In this document: positions 11,907-24,130 of the stretch, one piece after another
Layout: every line of letters begins with the position of its first letter
How positions within the stretch are numbered: the first letter of the stretch is position 1
NCBI GenBank assembly: GCA_037974665.1
Contig: CM075778.1
Location: 9,723,001-9,787,000 of the forward strand
Direction of reading: 5' to 3'
Source of the DNA: Ehretia macrophylla
Taxonomy: Eukaryota > Streptophyta > Magnoliopsida > Boraginales > Ehretiaceae
DNA length: 64,000 nt
Translations under genes and position numbers: made by a program
Notes under the pieces: generated by a model
The model's database searches: none
Seen by the model: only the letters and a program-made list of their open reading frames with translations
What the model was told of the DNA's origin: nothing

Positions 11907-13734
11907 CTAAGACTTTATATTCTAAATGTCAAATCTCGTCTTTATATGATAAAAGAATAGTAGGGTCGGGATATTCCCGTCCTCAAAACCGAACACTTCT
12001 ACAGCGAAGGTGCTAAAATCTAAAACTAAGCAACTTATTTCGAAAACTTAAACAAATTAATTCTCACTTAACCCATTTTTCTGACTGTAAACAATGCAGA
12101 AGTGAGCGTACCTCAAGGCTCTCCTCTCTCCCCTTTTTTATCCAATACCATCAACCCCATTTTTCACTTTGAATTAGTGAAAACCAAAAAATTGATGAAT
12201 AGAAGGAAATGAGATCAGAAAGAGAACGAACGACTTAGTACTTATTATATGGTGGACGATAACACATCACTTAGGTAATAAATAAAAATTAAGCATAATG
12301 TATTCAAAAATCAAATGATTTCTAGGTTTTGTCCTTATACTAGCTAATAGCACCAAGCCACCTTTCCATATGAAAGTCAAAAGATTCCAAATCCCCACCA
12401 CAATTTTTAACAGGTTATTCTTCTGCTCAATTTAATTATAAACTCTAACCGATACTTATTCTTTAATTTGCTAACACAAGTATTCATATTAACTATATTC
12501 TTTGACACAAATATTCATATTATCTATTTTGTATAAGTAATTCTGGTTTTCCGTAATGCATGTTATATTGTTTTCACATTGAATAGTGAGAGGGAACCTG
12601 AAAAATACAATGGTAAATTACCAAAAAAAGAAAATAATTTTTTTCCTGTATTTTAATTTTCAAATTGTCTTTTCTACTAAAAGAATAATAGTTTGATATA
12701 GGGTGGATCTAAAATATTTAGTTAGATGGGATTAAGGTGATTTTGGATATTAAAATTCATGAAAACCAAAATAACAATAACTAGTTGTTTGAATGAATTT
12801 TGTGAAGTTTTGTATCGGCCCTTGTATATATCTTAGTAACAAGCTAGAGGCACAATATGGTCACTTCCACTATTGAAATGACCGTGTTCATATGCACATT
12901 TCGTTTGAAGAGGCTTTTCAATCAAGGGAAACTCTTGCACACGTCCGTCAAGCAATCTAATAGAGGGTGAACCCCACTTGTGGCTTGTAAGAGTCTCCCT
13001 AAAGTGATTCTTTAGTCATTTTAGGGAGGCAAAAAGGTAGAATGTCTTTCAATAGACTTCCTATGCAAAGCTCTCTAGAATGTGGAGTTCATCTTTTTTT
13101 TGCTATGCTCGTTTGGCTCTCTCCATCCCAAAAGATTCCAAAAAGCAACCTTTGTAAAAATAAAAATAAAAATACAAAAGCATGGCAAAGAAAAAAAAAA
13201 AAAAAAAAGAGAAAGATGAGTAGTTTTTGTTGTCTGGGTGGGGTTGTTGTTGGGGGAGGGGGTTGCCGAAGAAGATGTTGGACAGATGGATATATGTTCA
13301 GTTGTGTTTAGTTATGTTGGTTTAATTTTTTTTTCTTGGTCAAAGCTGTGTTGGTTTAGATGGAAGAAGACTATTTATATTATTTTAAATTTTTTTTTTT
13401 TTGTTAACATTAGGTTACAGTTAATAAATTATATTTTTAACTTAATAATTAAAATAGTATATCATCATTAAAAATAAAAAACATAAATAAATAAATTAAA
13501 ATTGTGTGTTTAATCTAAAACAAAGATATATTAGGGTAAAAAAAATAGGGAATCCTTAAAATAAGGAACCTGTTGAAGTGAAAGTGAAATAGAAAACACA
13601 TGAAATAAGGATAGATTAAAATGAGAGACGCTGTTGGAGTGAAACTGGAATAAAGAGTACCTGAAGATAGTGAGGCAAGCCTAAACTCCCTACATGTAGA
13701 AAAAAAAAATAGGGAGACTATTGGAGTTAGTCTA
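11907..13734. other. Intergenic, no gene seen
   Basis: AT-rich. Plus-strand frames at 13042-13471 are low-complexity (poly-Lys from a poly-A run, Gly/Val from a G-rich run) and are not supported as genes. Nothing else recognised. Confidence 0.5.
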
Positions 13735-14124
13735 AGGCTCAGTTTGGCCTAGCTGTCAAATTTTAGCTTTTGAGTTGTAGAGCTTTTGCAGTAGAACTTT
13801 GGTTAAAAGTGTTGTTGAACAAAAATTGTCGACTGTTTGACTTATATTGGACAATATTGAGCTTTTAAAAAATTTGAGGGTAATATTGTAATTTAAAAAA
13901 TATGAAGGGTTATATTTGAGAAAGAAAAAGAAAACAGTTTCTTACATTATATAAAAATAGTTTTGCAAAAGTCTATTTTGAAAAGCTCCAATTTGGAGTT
14001 TCTTGTTTTTCAGTTTTATCTTTTACCTAAAAGTACTTTTAGAAATGGACCAAACAAGTGAGATCAGCTTCTAAATTTACAGAAAACACTTTTAACTGTC
14101 AAAAAACTAGACCAAACAGAACCT
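13735..14124. mobile_element. hAT-like MITE, family 1, copy B
   Basis: The left end aggctcagtttggcc and the right end ccaaacagaacct form an imperfect terminal inverted repeat. The interior (gaagggttatatttgagaaag, aagctccaatttggagtttc) is the reverse-orientation counterpart of copies A and C. No ORF. Confidence 0.55.
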
Positions 14125-15267
14125 AAAGCCATGTGGAACAATTTTCTTTCAATCAAATGATTATTTCTGCTTTATTCAACAAAAAAAAAAAAAGACTGTT
14201 TCTGCTTCACTCTAGCTTATTCTGACAGAATATTCCGTGAAAATTATTTGACTTGGGCGGGGTTGATTAATTTTCGTGTGCTTACAATCAATCAACTAAT
14301 CACACGTTTAAGAGATTCCTCAATCATTGGTATTTATTCCACACAATATAGTGAATCTTGAAACTCACACATTTAATCATGGATTGGAGAATAATAGTCA
14401 AGTTTTTCACCACTCGTCGCCCCTAAGGGGTAACTTAGTGATAAATAAAGAGAAGTAACATTTGATAAATATGGATTCAAATTTCTTGATTTTTTATTAG
14501 CTTTATACTTTTAATTGACTTCGAGCTTGTGTTAGGATACACCGTTACATTTGTGAGTTTACTAATTAGAGATCAAACCGTGTCAACTGGGTTACCACGT
14601 TAAGAAAAAAATTTAAAAGTTTTTCACCTCTCGTCATTTTGAGATACTACATCAAACTTGTTATAGTTCAAGCATTTGTGAATTCCTAATTGAAAACTCA
14701 ATTTGGTGGTTTTATCTAATAATGGTTAGAATACTCAAGAATATCAAGAACATCTTATGGAAAAGAATATAATTGAAATTAACAATAAAGTGGTACAGAG
14801 TCAGAGTAGAGCTTCGGAGCTAATCTAATTTATGGAGAAAAATATAATTGAAATTAACCCTAAATTGGGACATACATCATGTTTTTATTGTGATTTTGAT
14901 TGAAATTTTATTTTCCTTTGATCCTGCATGTGTTTCATGTGTATAGACGTAGATCCAAAACAATTATTCACTAGGTACTAAAAATACAAATTTGGAGACT
15001 AAACTTATTTTTTCAGCCTAAATACCTTAAATACAATTATAACTCACTCATTAATGGCTTTAGTGATAACTTCAACCCCAGATCACTCATAAAAGACTTC
15101 ACCATTGTGTGCATGTGTATCTCACCGATTGACTTAAAAAGCTAAGTAATTCTATAATACCAAGCGAATTCAAATCTCTCCAATTCATATAAGATTATGG
15201 TTTTGGAATTTTTACATGAATCAAAAGTAAGAAAATGATTTTTTCCGACCAGGAACTTAAATCCATT
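14125..15267. other. Intergenic, no gene seen
   Basis: Stop-dense AT-rich DNA; no transposon ends or coding exons recognised. Confidence 0.5.
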
Positions 15268-15425
15268 ATTTTTTTTTTTGGATGGTATGAGAACTCATAT
15301 AAGGGAGTCCGATTACCAGATTATTTGATGGAGTTTGACCACCAATTGATAGACCCTCGGTACGGTTATGCGCCCCACACATATATCAGGTCAGTCAAGA
15401 GTTAAAATTCTAAAATAATAAAGAA
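15268..15425 (-). mobile_element. SINE-like relic (related to 16219-16454)
   Basis: A T tract at 15268-15279 (poly(A) on the minus strand) is followed on the plus strand by ggatggtatgagaactcat, gagtccgattaccaga, ggagtttgaccaccaattgatagaccctcgg and a GC-richer cgccccacac. The same word order is in the SINE at 16219-16454. The tRNA-like head at the right end is decayed and no target duplication was found. Confidence 0.45.
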
Positions 15426-16218
15426 TGTTAAATATGTAACTTTATAAAAGCGATTTCACTTCTACTACGGGTAAATTATTCCCTTGGGACAAACCCATTG
15501 TTAGTTTAATGATATATTCTCTCGTTTGAGTTTGTAATTATCGAGTTTTTGATAAAAATGATTTCCCTGGAAAAAAGGATAAAATACTAGATTAAGACAT
15601 GAAAGGTCGAGACTTAATTATGAAGTGGAAAAAGTTGAGTAAATTAATAAACGAAGTTCAAGACATCCCATCTTGTCTGTGAATTTTATAATGGCAGCCT
15701 TATGGGTCCTTCCTCGGGATTGAATCCCACTTGCACCCGTATCAGGGATCAAACAGCATCTCTTTCTTTTTTGTTTTTGCAAAATAAGCAGCATATGCAA
15801 CCATGCTAACTTGCACATCTACGCAGATTTCACGAATCTTTCTGTGAAAAAGAATCCTATGCTTTTTTTTTTTTTGTTCACACTAACGTATATCCCCCTC
15901 ACTTTATAATCATACTTGCATTAGCAGAATGAATCCCGGATTTGAATATGCTCCTATTCTCATTTGTTAAGGTAAAATCTAGTTATCGGGTCGGGTAGTG
16001 TTATGACGACCTATAAGAAAAAAAAAGGTTCGATTCTATGGATAGACTCCAACAATTAAATTAGTGATACTTGAATGTATAAATTTGAGATGGAAGAATA
16101 TAAAGTATTCAAAAGACTGACATTGGTATGAAAATGAGATATTTATACTATTTAAAAATATATTCAGCCTAATTTTACCGGTGTGGGGTGCATGGTTATT
16201 TGAAGTCGTACATAGCTA

Positions 16219-16454
16219 CCTTTTTTTTTTTTTTTCTTCATTTTTTGATGTCGTAGAAACCCAGTTGGTAGAGTCTGACCAATAGAGACCGGTGGAGCTT
16301 GACCACCCCTTGATAAACCCCCGGGTGCAGCGGAACGTCTCAATACATGCACCGATTCAATCAAATGTACCCAAAGCAAATTACATAAATTGAACTCAGG
16401 AGTACACTGCATTCAACACTTGTCTTTTACCGCTGGACAGTCCCTTGGGAATTC
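16219..16454 (-). mobile_element. tRNA-derived SINE with poly(A) tail and target duplication
   Basis: Read on the minus strand, the element starts near 16454 with GGGACTGTCCAGCGGTAAAA, which resembles a Pol III box A. About 45 bases further a weak box B-like GAGTTCAATTT follows, then a body that ends in a poly(A) tract at 16219-16240. The flanks carry a 12-bp direct repeat, cgtacatagcta, at 16207-16218 and 16455-16466. Pol III-like head, A tail and duplicated target together support a SINE. Relatives lie at 10512 and 15268. Confidence 0.75.
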
Positions 16455-16466
16455 CGTACATAGCTA

Positions 16467-17678
16467 TCCTTTCTCTGTGGGATGGGAAATTTTTTCCTTA
16501 ACTCGAGTTTTGCGATCGTCACTCATATAGAACGCTTGTATTGGGTGGGGGTTGGAGGAGACTTCGGGGATCGCAACTATTTAGGTAATTTCAAGACAAC
16601 TTCAGGTCGGCTCATTTGGCCAAGAATCTTAATTATTAGACGGTGAAATTTGAAAGTCACTTTTCAATTGAGATTTAATCTTGTGATGTTAGACGGTCGT
16701 GTACATCTCATACTATGATAATTAGGAGACAATACGATTAAACCACAACATTAATGTCATGGATCATTATATGTCTACGTGTTACATACCCATATTTCAT
16801 CATCAAACTTAATGCAAACTTAAGACTGCTGTAAATCCAACGTCAACATCTTAGAATCTGTTGTATCCTTTCACAATATACCATGTAAGTTTTTTTTTTC
16901 CAAGTATCACGCAATCAATATAGGATGAAGTGCAACACAGGGAGGAATGTGTGGTCCAAACTGTTGACTATGTTACATACAGTAGATTTGGATCATATCA
17001 TAATATAGAATATTATGAGGGTCATAAAGATATATTTAAAATTTTTGTTCGATAAGTGCTAACCATACAATCTAAGACTGAATACAAATAAATTTTTTTT
17101 TGGTATGACTAAATTAATTTTTCAGACAAAAGTGCGTTAAAATCACACAAATCTTTAAAAAAAAAAGTGGGGTGAGCAGGGCTGCAACCTCGCTCATCCT
17201 TGAATACGTCCACCCTTGATGAGAAGATGTAGTTGTACATAATAAATTGTCTAAATCAGTTCATTTTATTGTACAAATAATTAATTATTATTTGATATAA
17301 TGTTACGAGAGGATGTAAACCTCTGTAAATTAACAACCAAATACAAACATTAATGTAAGTAAAATAGACATGGCAAGAATAATAAACTACCAAGATGCAT
17401 GAATCAAAATATTAACAACAAAAAGGTAAGTGGGGCTTTGCCTTTCGGCTTCCTTTTATTATTATGCATAAACTACATATAAGAATTACAACCATTAAAG
17501 GTTCTCAAAAGATAGCATGAAATTAAATAACATTCATAATGTATATCTAAGCAAAATTGCTGACATATTTAGGGTTTCAACAGTGTCTTTCCACTTCTGA
17601 AAAGTTAAACCACGACAAGTTTAACGAAAGAAAAGTGAAAAACTAGAGCTGTAAGTAAAACATGAGGTTCTTTAACTG
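16467..17678. other. 3' flank of the IDD gene, no gene seen
   Basis: Stop-dense sequence downstream (on the minus strand) of the IDD stop codon; the first few hundred bases presumably include its 3' UTR. No polyadenylation signal can be singled out in such AT-rich DNA. Confidence 0.4.
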
Positions 17679-20253
17679 CTAACCTTGCCATGGCTTCTGG
17701 TTTTGATTATGGTGATCATCACTAGAAGTGTTCATGCAGTTACCTAGGCCAGCTATGTTGAAAATGTCACTATGAGAAAGTGGTCTTAGACCCAAAAAGT
17801 CTCTTGTCATACCATCATTGCCACCACCACCACCACCATTACCGCCACCGCGGCCGCCGCCGCCACTATTTGCAGCTTCGTCTGCTGTACTGAAATGATG
17901 AGAAGAAGTTCTTGAGAGGGTTTCATGGAGGTGGTTGGTTTCATCTTTTTTGGGGTTAAGAAAACCACCAAATGCATCTTCAAAAGTTGACCCATCAAAG
18001 CCACCACCAGAAGAAGAAGAGAAAGATGTCATCATCATGTCGTGGAGAAGATTAGATGAAGGGCCACTTGTACCTGCTGCTGCACCACCTGCAGGGCCTG
18101 CAGCTTTATTCCCGTACGATGCCAAGTTATTGACAAACGTCCCAGTGGCTAACTCTTCACGTGAGGACAAATTTAGACTAAAACCAGTTATGTTGGTGTT
18201 ATTGTTGTTGTTGCTTGAATCAGTAGACACGTGAGTTTGGTGGGGTCCTTGCAGCATGGTTGGTGCTGCTGATGCTGATGCTGTTGTTGCTGAATTTGTT
18301 TTTCTGCTCATGGTTGCACCCATCTGTGCTGCTCTTTGCAGCAATGCAGTTGCAGAAATGTGTGGAGAGGCTGCTGTTGGATGGTATGGTGGAAGAGCAG
18401 GTCCAAGACTAGGGTTAGGGTTTCTACTTTCATGGCCTGTTGCATCTTGTTGATGTTGTTGCAAGTCTTGGTTCTGATGATCTCTATAATCAGCTTGATC
18501 AAATCTCGTGGGGAAGAATGATGACCCGAGATCGACTTGTGGTGGTGGAGGTGGAGGTGGACCTTGACCGGCTCCGGCTCCTACTCCTGCCGGAGAGAAA
18601 GCTAGCCATTGCGGAAACTCCGGCCTAAAACCAAATGTTTGTGGTTCTTTCTTCAAAGAAAATGCTTGGACATGATGATGATGATCATGGTGGTTGTGAT
18701 CAAATTGGTGTTGTTGAACATGGAGGTTAATGTGAGATGATGTTGAAGAACCAGGTGGTGGTTGAGAGGTGAAAAGTGGATTTGAATTTCCAGTTATTGC
18801 TCTTGCACTTTCTTCCGCTAATGCATCACAGAAGGCTCTGTGAGTGATAAAACTGTCCCTTCTGCAAACGAAAAAGACAAGAAAAACAAAAAGCATTACC
18901 ATCAGAAAAGAAAAAGGGGTCGTACAATTCAGAAACCAGTCATGTGTCTGACTAAGCTAAGCTAAAAATAATTAACTCCTTAATTATTTAGGAGTCTAAT
19001 TAATTAAGTTTCATCATCTTAATTAGCATCTTTCTGTGTACCTTAATTAATGTGCATTGTCACCAAGAGTTGGTAATGAAATGGAATTAATTATAATAAA
19101 AAAAAGGACTAATACCATGCAATTCTCTTTGTTAATTGAGGCCTCTTTTTCTTGTTTCTTAGACCACTCTAGCTAGGCCTTAGACCCCAAGTATATATAT
19201 ATATATATATATCTGCTAAGAATTATGTCGGTTTTAGAAATTAATAATAGAAGAAGTAGCCCGAGATAGCTATTCTCTAAGTCAATTATACGTGTATGAA
19301 TCTGTGAGCATAATGGCATTGATGGAGCTAATGCTCATACCACATTACTAAAATGATGGGAGTTTTATATAGTTACAAGATCCGTTCGTTCTTTTTTCTA
19401 TGATAGTCAGAATTTCATCTGGGTTTGACTCCTAACGATTAGCGGTTTGTTGGGCTGTGTTAGTTACCTTGAGAAAAGGGTTCCACAGTCACATCTGTAC
19501 TCTTTAGTGCCACAGGTCTTGGAATGAGCTTTCCAATCTGATTGAACTGCGTAACGCTTTGAGCATTTCTCACATTTCCATTTCTTCTCGCCGTGCTTTC
19601 TGAAGAAGTGCTTCTTGATCCCTGTCAGGTCACCAAGCGCCCTTGACGGGTCATGGTGGACACAGCTTGGTTCTGGGCACACATACACCTTCTTCCTCAC
19701 CTCCTTGCTTGTTCTCTGCTTGAGCTTCCATGGCAGATTGTGCCCTCTTCTATGGAGCTGCAAATTCTGATCTCTTTGAAACCCTTTGTTGCAGATTTCA
19801 CATACAAATCTGTTGGTTGTCAAGAGTGTCTTTGGTGATAAAGCTATGACTTCTGCATCAGGGTCTGTTACAAAACAAAGAAACCACATACAAGTGATGA
19901 ACAAAAACAAACAAAATCTAAATCAAGATAGACTAAAACCGTGAAATCCCATATTACAACAGGTCGATACTCGACTATTCCACCTAACTCTCGGTATCTA
20001 AATGAAGATTTTGAGGACAAGATTTGTGACCTGGATTTCCTGGTAGATTTCTCTTCCTCTTCACTGGCTGTGATTGAGTTTGAGTTTGACTTGGTGGAGG
20101 AACAAGGTACTGTTGTGGATAAATGCTTCCATTCTCATTTCTATTACCAGAAGAACCGCTTGCTTCACCAGAAGCAGAAGTCAAATTAGACATGTTCTCT
20201 TCAACAACTTGCTGTTGTGTTTGTTGTTGAATCATCACACCTTTCATCATCAT
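17679..20253 (-). CDS. IDD: INDETERMINATE DOMAIN (IDD) C2H2 zinc-finger transcription factor
   Basis: Plant-specific nuclear DNA-binding regulator; relatives act in gibberellin/DELLA-SCARECROW signalling, root patterning and metabolism. Coding exons are 20253-20031, 19864-19468 and 18861-17679 with GT-AG introns (166 and 606 bp), giving 600 codons. An in-frame TAG just upstream fixes the ATG at 20253. Residues 65-74 hold the basic nuclear signal KRKRNLPGNP, split from DPDAEV by intron 1. Finger 1 uses C96, C99, H112, H116; finger 2 uses C137, C142, H160, H165; finger 3 (C2HC) uses C172, C175, H188, C192; finger 4 uses C199, C201, H214, C218. The C-terminal region is His-, Pro-, Asn- and Gly-rich and keeps both family motifs, SATALLQRAAQMG (about 376-388) and TRDFLGL (559-565). 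Length and exon layout fit the family and no lesion is seen. The exact orthologue among IDD members is not assigned. Confidence 0.95.
19193..19212. repeat. (TA)n microsatellite in IDD intron 2
   Basis: A pure run of about ten TA units lies within the second intron of the IDD gene; likely polymorphic. Confidence 0.8.
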
Positions 20254-20880
20254 CTTCTTTCTATGCAGCTAAAAATCATCATCAAAACACAATAATCATT
20301 ATTCAAGAAAGAGCACAGATCTTTACTTTTTTTCAACTGTGTGTTAGATAAAAGATTATGTTAAAAATCCATCCATAAACAACAAATCCAAACCTAGAAA
20401 AAGAGTTGAAGTTAGGTGAAAACTGGACAAATCATTTTGGCTTGTTAATAGTCTTGTTTGAACATGAAAGAAAAAACACCTTCAACTGCCTCTTTGATGG
20501 TTGTTTCCTTCTTTCTTTGGCTTCACCCTAAGAGACAGACAACAACAACAACCCTTTGTTTTTTGGAAAAACAAGAGATAGAGAGAGAAAGAGAGAGAGA
20601 ACGGGAGAGAGAGAGCTAAGTGAAACTGAAGCAAACTCTCAACCCACTTTTCTTCTTCATGTTTTCAATGGCTTTTCTTGCTAAAATCAAGAAAATACCA
20701 ATAAAAACCGTTGATAAAAGAACAAATTTTCCAAAGCCAAGTTTTCTAAGAACAAGCAGGAGAGAGAACGAGAGAGAGAGAGGGAGGGGGAGAGAGATGT
20801 GGATGAGAAGGAATGGCTTTGTAAGTAATCCTCCACCCGTCAAAAACCATACCCCAACACCACAGCCCTCATGAGGCTAA
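20254..20880 (-). promoter_or_regulatory. IDD leader: CT-rich 5' UTR, possible UTR intron
   Basis: Upstream of the IDD start, the minus strand carries two CT-dinucleotide-rich tracts (20577-20613 and 20761-20796), common in plant leaders and core promoters. TTTTTAG at about 20269 could be a 3' splice site of a 5' UTR intron, with a candidate donor AGG|GTGAAG near 20530. A 75-codon minus-strand frame at 20616-20843 spans the leader and could be an upstream ORF, but is not supported as a gene. No clear TATA box. Confidence 0.4.
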
Positions 20881-22250
20881 CTCTGACGTGCACTTTCTGT
20901 CTTTTTATCAACTTTGTTCTCTTCCTCACCCCCAGAAAAAAAAAAAAAAAAATTCTCATCTCTCTTTATTGGTATTTTGATTTTAGCTCAGCTGAGCTCG
21001 ATTATCAGATTTTTTCATAGAATTTTACCACTAATTATTAAACTTCGAATGTAACGATATGTACCAATTTAGTTAAAATTTGATCTTAATTGATTTACTT
21101 TTAACTTTAAAGTTCAAATTTTTCGTGAGAACACTTTTTTCCTGTTCTCTCTCGTAAAGGTAACTGGGAAAAGCAACCATGTAAAAAGAGTATTTGATTT
21201 GTATATGTGTGATAGAGAGATGTTGATTTTTGCTTATTATTTTACCTCCAGGCTAGTAGCTTAGTAGACCCAATTCCTCCTTTTGCTTTCTACATTTACA
21301 ATGACATGATTGAGTCATTGATTAAGTCTTAACAGAGCCACTCTCATGGCTAAAAGTCATCTTTCTTCTTACAATGTATTGCCTTCTCTATTTCATTTCA
21401 CTTTCAGTAAACCTCTTTTTTTTTTTAACGGTGAACATTGCAGAATTTTCTGACAATTCAGCTTTGAATATCTTATTATGTAGTAATTAAAAGAAATCAA
21501 GTGATGCCTCTCAGGGTTTTATGAAATTGTCAGATAGTAATTCAATATAATCAAAGTTCTTAAGTAATTTGAAAATATAACCATCCATCACACATTGTTT
21601 GACTGTTGTACAATTGAGTTTGTAGCTTTAAGAAGGATTTGATATAGTCTTATCTAAGATAAATTTTTTGTCATAAAAAAATAAATAAATAAATAAAAGA
21701 AAGTGTTAAAGGACCACTAAAAGCTTAACCTTTTGGTATTAAAGCCTGGTTAGCAAAAGGTGTTGGGTTGAAAATTCACAGCCACCAAAAAATATTAAAA
21801 TTGTTCAAGTGCAACACTTAAAAAATAACTATGTCTCCACTTACAGGAATGTGTGGAAGACAATAAACGAATATAATAAACTCTTCTCTAATAGTTTAAT
21901 CTCTTAGATAAAGTGGTCACATAACAGAAACCAAGTAAAGGTAGCATAGTATTAACATGGTATTGAGCTTAGGTATCAAAATATTTTCGGTTTATGTCTT
22001 GCTGTCACCCATTTGTAAAATTACGTTCACGTGTAAAGTTCAATAAAAAAAAGTGTCTAGCCTAAATGTGAAAATGTAATTTAAACTTTCAAATGAAGTA
22101 GTCACCTAACAATTGTATAACCTAAGTGAACTGTATTTCAAGACCAAGTCCGGCGTCTCTACTTCTCATTTTATTATCAATGTATAAAGTGAAGAATCAA
22201 CACGATGTCCTTACATACTTGTTTTTACATAAAATTTTAGAAATTTCAAA
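20881..22250. other. Intergenic, upstream of the IDD gene
   Basis: AT-rich, no ORF supported. Contains a diverged dispersed repeat at about 21600-21700 (also near 9230) and ends at the 5-bp target duplication ggact of the copia-like element. Confidence 0.5.
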
Positions 22251-22255
22251 GGACT

Positions 22256-22575
22256 TGTTAAAGTATATTCAATGTTTCGATACAATTCCTTATGTTATGA
22301 CGTTAGTTTCGTCAGCATTCAAGTTGTTTCCATATTAGATTAGTTTTCAGGTTTCCTTATTAGATTATGTCCTAATTAGTCTAGTTCTCTACTCTTGCTC
22401 ACCAAGTTATAAGGCCTATAAATAGGTACTCTCATATTATATTTCTCAACACCAAGATTTTATAATGCAGTCATTTAATCTCTCTATTTTAGAGCCACCG
22501 TTGGTGGTGGCTCCCATTGTCTTCAATAAACATATAATTTCTCCCCATGTTTTCTTTTTTCTTTTTCTTTTAACA
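22256..22575 (+). repeat. 5' LTR of copia-like element
   Basis: A 320-base direct repeat partner of 23338-23632. It includes cctataaataggta (TATA-like, near 22424) and gccaccgttggtggtggct, both shared in form with the other LTR. Confidence 0.8.
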
Positions 22576-22799
22576 TAGTATCAGAGTTACCATCCTGGTA
22601 GCTTATGTCATTATTGTTCCATTATTACCACTTTCATTGTTGCGTCAAAATAGTCAAATCTTTTTCTTTACCACCATCTATATTGCAGCCATCAAATTCA
22701 TCATCATGCCTTCACACTATCATTATCTGGAATAGTCGTATCTATTTGGTTACGACTCGAATATCTTTTCATCTGCGTTTAAACTGTTAGACCATTATC

Positions 22800-23240
22800 T
22801 AGGGTTTTTAGACCCTCATGGGTTGGTCTCTGTTTTTCTCGATTCTATTTAGACCATCTTGTATCATCAATGGACTTTGATTTCTTGTTCATCGTGGCTT
22901 TGAAAATTCTATCAGCCACTACCATTTTTTTCGTGTTCATCGTGGCTCTGCAAATTGTATTAGCCACTATCGTTTCTCTTGATTTTATTTAGACCATCTG
23001 GTGTTATCTATGATCTCTGTTTTCATTTTCATCATGGCTCTAGAAATTGTTTAGCCATCATCATTTATTTTCATGTTCTTTGTGACTCCGAAAATTATAT
23101 CAGCCACTATCGTTTATTCTCATGTGTTTCGTGGCTCTAAAACTATATTAGCCCCCATAGTTGATCTTTGTGTTCTTTGTGGTTTTGTTGATCGCTCGAC
23201 TCTCGCTTGCTTTCTTATCAACATTCTCTTACGGATGTTC
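22800..23240. repeat. Internal tandem repeats of copia-like element
   Basis: The interior repeats, about six times with divergence, a unit of roughly 50-65 bases: tgttcatcgtggctctgaaaattgtat followed by agccactatcgttt, some copies also with tttagaccatc. No long frame runs through it. Confidence 0.65.
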
Positions 23241-23337
23241 TTTTGGCTACTTTGATCAATGCTTCCAAGACGTCTTAGCAATTTAGTTAACAAACTCAAG
23301 TTGGTCTTTGTTTACCCTACTTGAGTTTGAGGGGGGC

Positions 23338-23632
23338 TATTAAAGTATATTCAATGTTTCGATATAATTCCTTATGTCATGACGTTAGTTTAGACAACAT
23401 TCAAGTTGGTTCCTTATTAGATTATGTGCTAATTAAGTTTGATCTCTTTTATTTCTCACAAAGTTATGAGGCCTATAAATAGGCACTCTTATATTATACT
23501 TCTCACCACCAAAATTTCATAGTGTAGTCATTGTATCTCTTTTTTCTAGAGCTACCGTTGGTGGTGACTCCCATTGTCTTCAATAAACATATAATTTATC
23601 CCCATGTTTTCTCTTTTCTTTTTCTTTCAACA
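23338..23632 (+). repeat. 3' LTR of copia-like element
   Basis: The partner of 22256-22575. Its first bases are TATTAAAG instead of TGTTAAAG. Its last bases, aaca (23629-23632), are part of the target duplicated by the gypsy insertion. Confidence 0.8.
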
Positions 23633-23633
23633 G

Positions 23634-24108
23634 TGATAAAGATGAAATTACCGACCTCATCTAAAGGACTCTTATACCCCTGAGGTGCTCTCCAACACGA
23701 GGATAGGGCAGGTCTTCCATAAAATACTCGATCTCCACACCTCGATACAACTCTAAGTCCGACCTCCTGATAATATCCTAAATTTGACCTCCCAATGACC
23801 CAAATCCGACCTCCTGATGACGTCCCAAATCTTAACATAATGCCAACACACCCCGTGAAATCCGTAGGTGTCATATTCTCTCTCATCCAAAAAAGTATAA
23901 ATACGCCTACACACTCTCCAGGGGAGGTAACAGTTTCATTTATTGAAATTATATACACTTTCTTTCTTCAAGCACCTAACTAACTTAAGCTTTGGAGTGC
24001 TAACATGGGGCACAACCCCTTGCGGCTCCTTTCCTTTTGGTAGGTCTTCGGGAAGTCAAATTCAGTCAACTTTTCAAATTTAGCCACACCCAAATTCGTA
24101 CCTTAACA
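23634..24108 (+). repeat. 5' LTR of Tat-like element
   Basis: 475 bases, TGATAAAG to TTAACA. Contains short tandem copies of a ~25-base unit (gacctcctgatgacgtccca, about 23760-23835) and a TATA box, gtataaatac, near 23896. Confidence 0.85.
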
Positions 24109-24110
24109 GG

Positions 24111-24130
24111 TTGGCACCGTCTATGAGAAT
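24111..24130 (+). other. Primer-binding site of Tat-like element
   Basis: ttggcaccgtctatgagaat lies two bases after the 5' LTR and resembles the ttggcgccgtctgtgggaa site of many plant gypsy elements, with a few substitutions. Confidence 0.7.

Larger units (their letters stand above)
22256..23632 (+). mobile_element. Short Ty1/copia-like LTR element (TRIM-like), non-autonomous
   Basis: Two direct repeats begin TGTTAAAGTATATTCAATGT (22256-22575) and TATTAAAGTATATTC (23338-23632) and both end in -AACA. Right after the first repeat, tagtatcagagttacc resembles the initiator-Met tRNA primer-binding site used by plant copia elements (tggtatcagagc). Just before the second repeat is a polypurine tract, gagtttgaggggggct. 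The interior is only about 760 bases and has no gag or pol. The target duplication is ggact (22251-22255), with a matching agact at 34503-34507 on the far side of the gypsy element inserted at its 3' end. Confidence 0.8.

Noticed and set aside
13042..13471. Plus-strand ORFs with poly-Lys and Gly/Val tracts
   Set aside because: Low-complexity products of poly-A and G-rich runs; no homology recognised.
17807..18628. Several overlapping plus- and minus-strand ORFs in the IDD last exon
   Set aside because: They are other-frame readings of the Gly-, His- and Gln-rich coding sequence; only the frame carrying the zinc fingers and the TRDFLGL motif is conserved.
23596..23983. Minus- and plus-strand ORFs over the gypsy LTR (also at 33998-34367)
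   Set aside because: They occur in both LTR copies only because the LTRs are repeats; they lack any domain.
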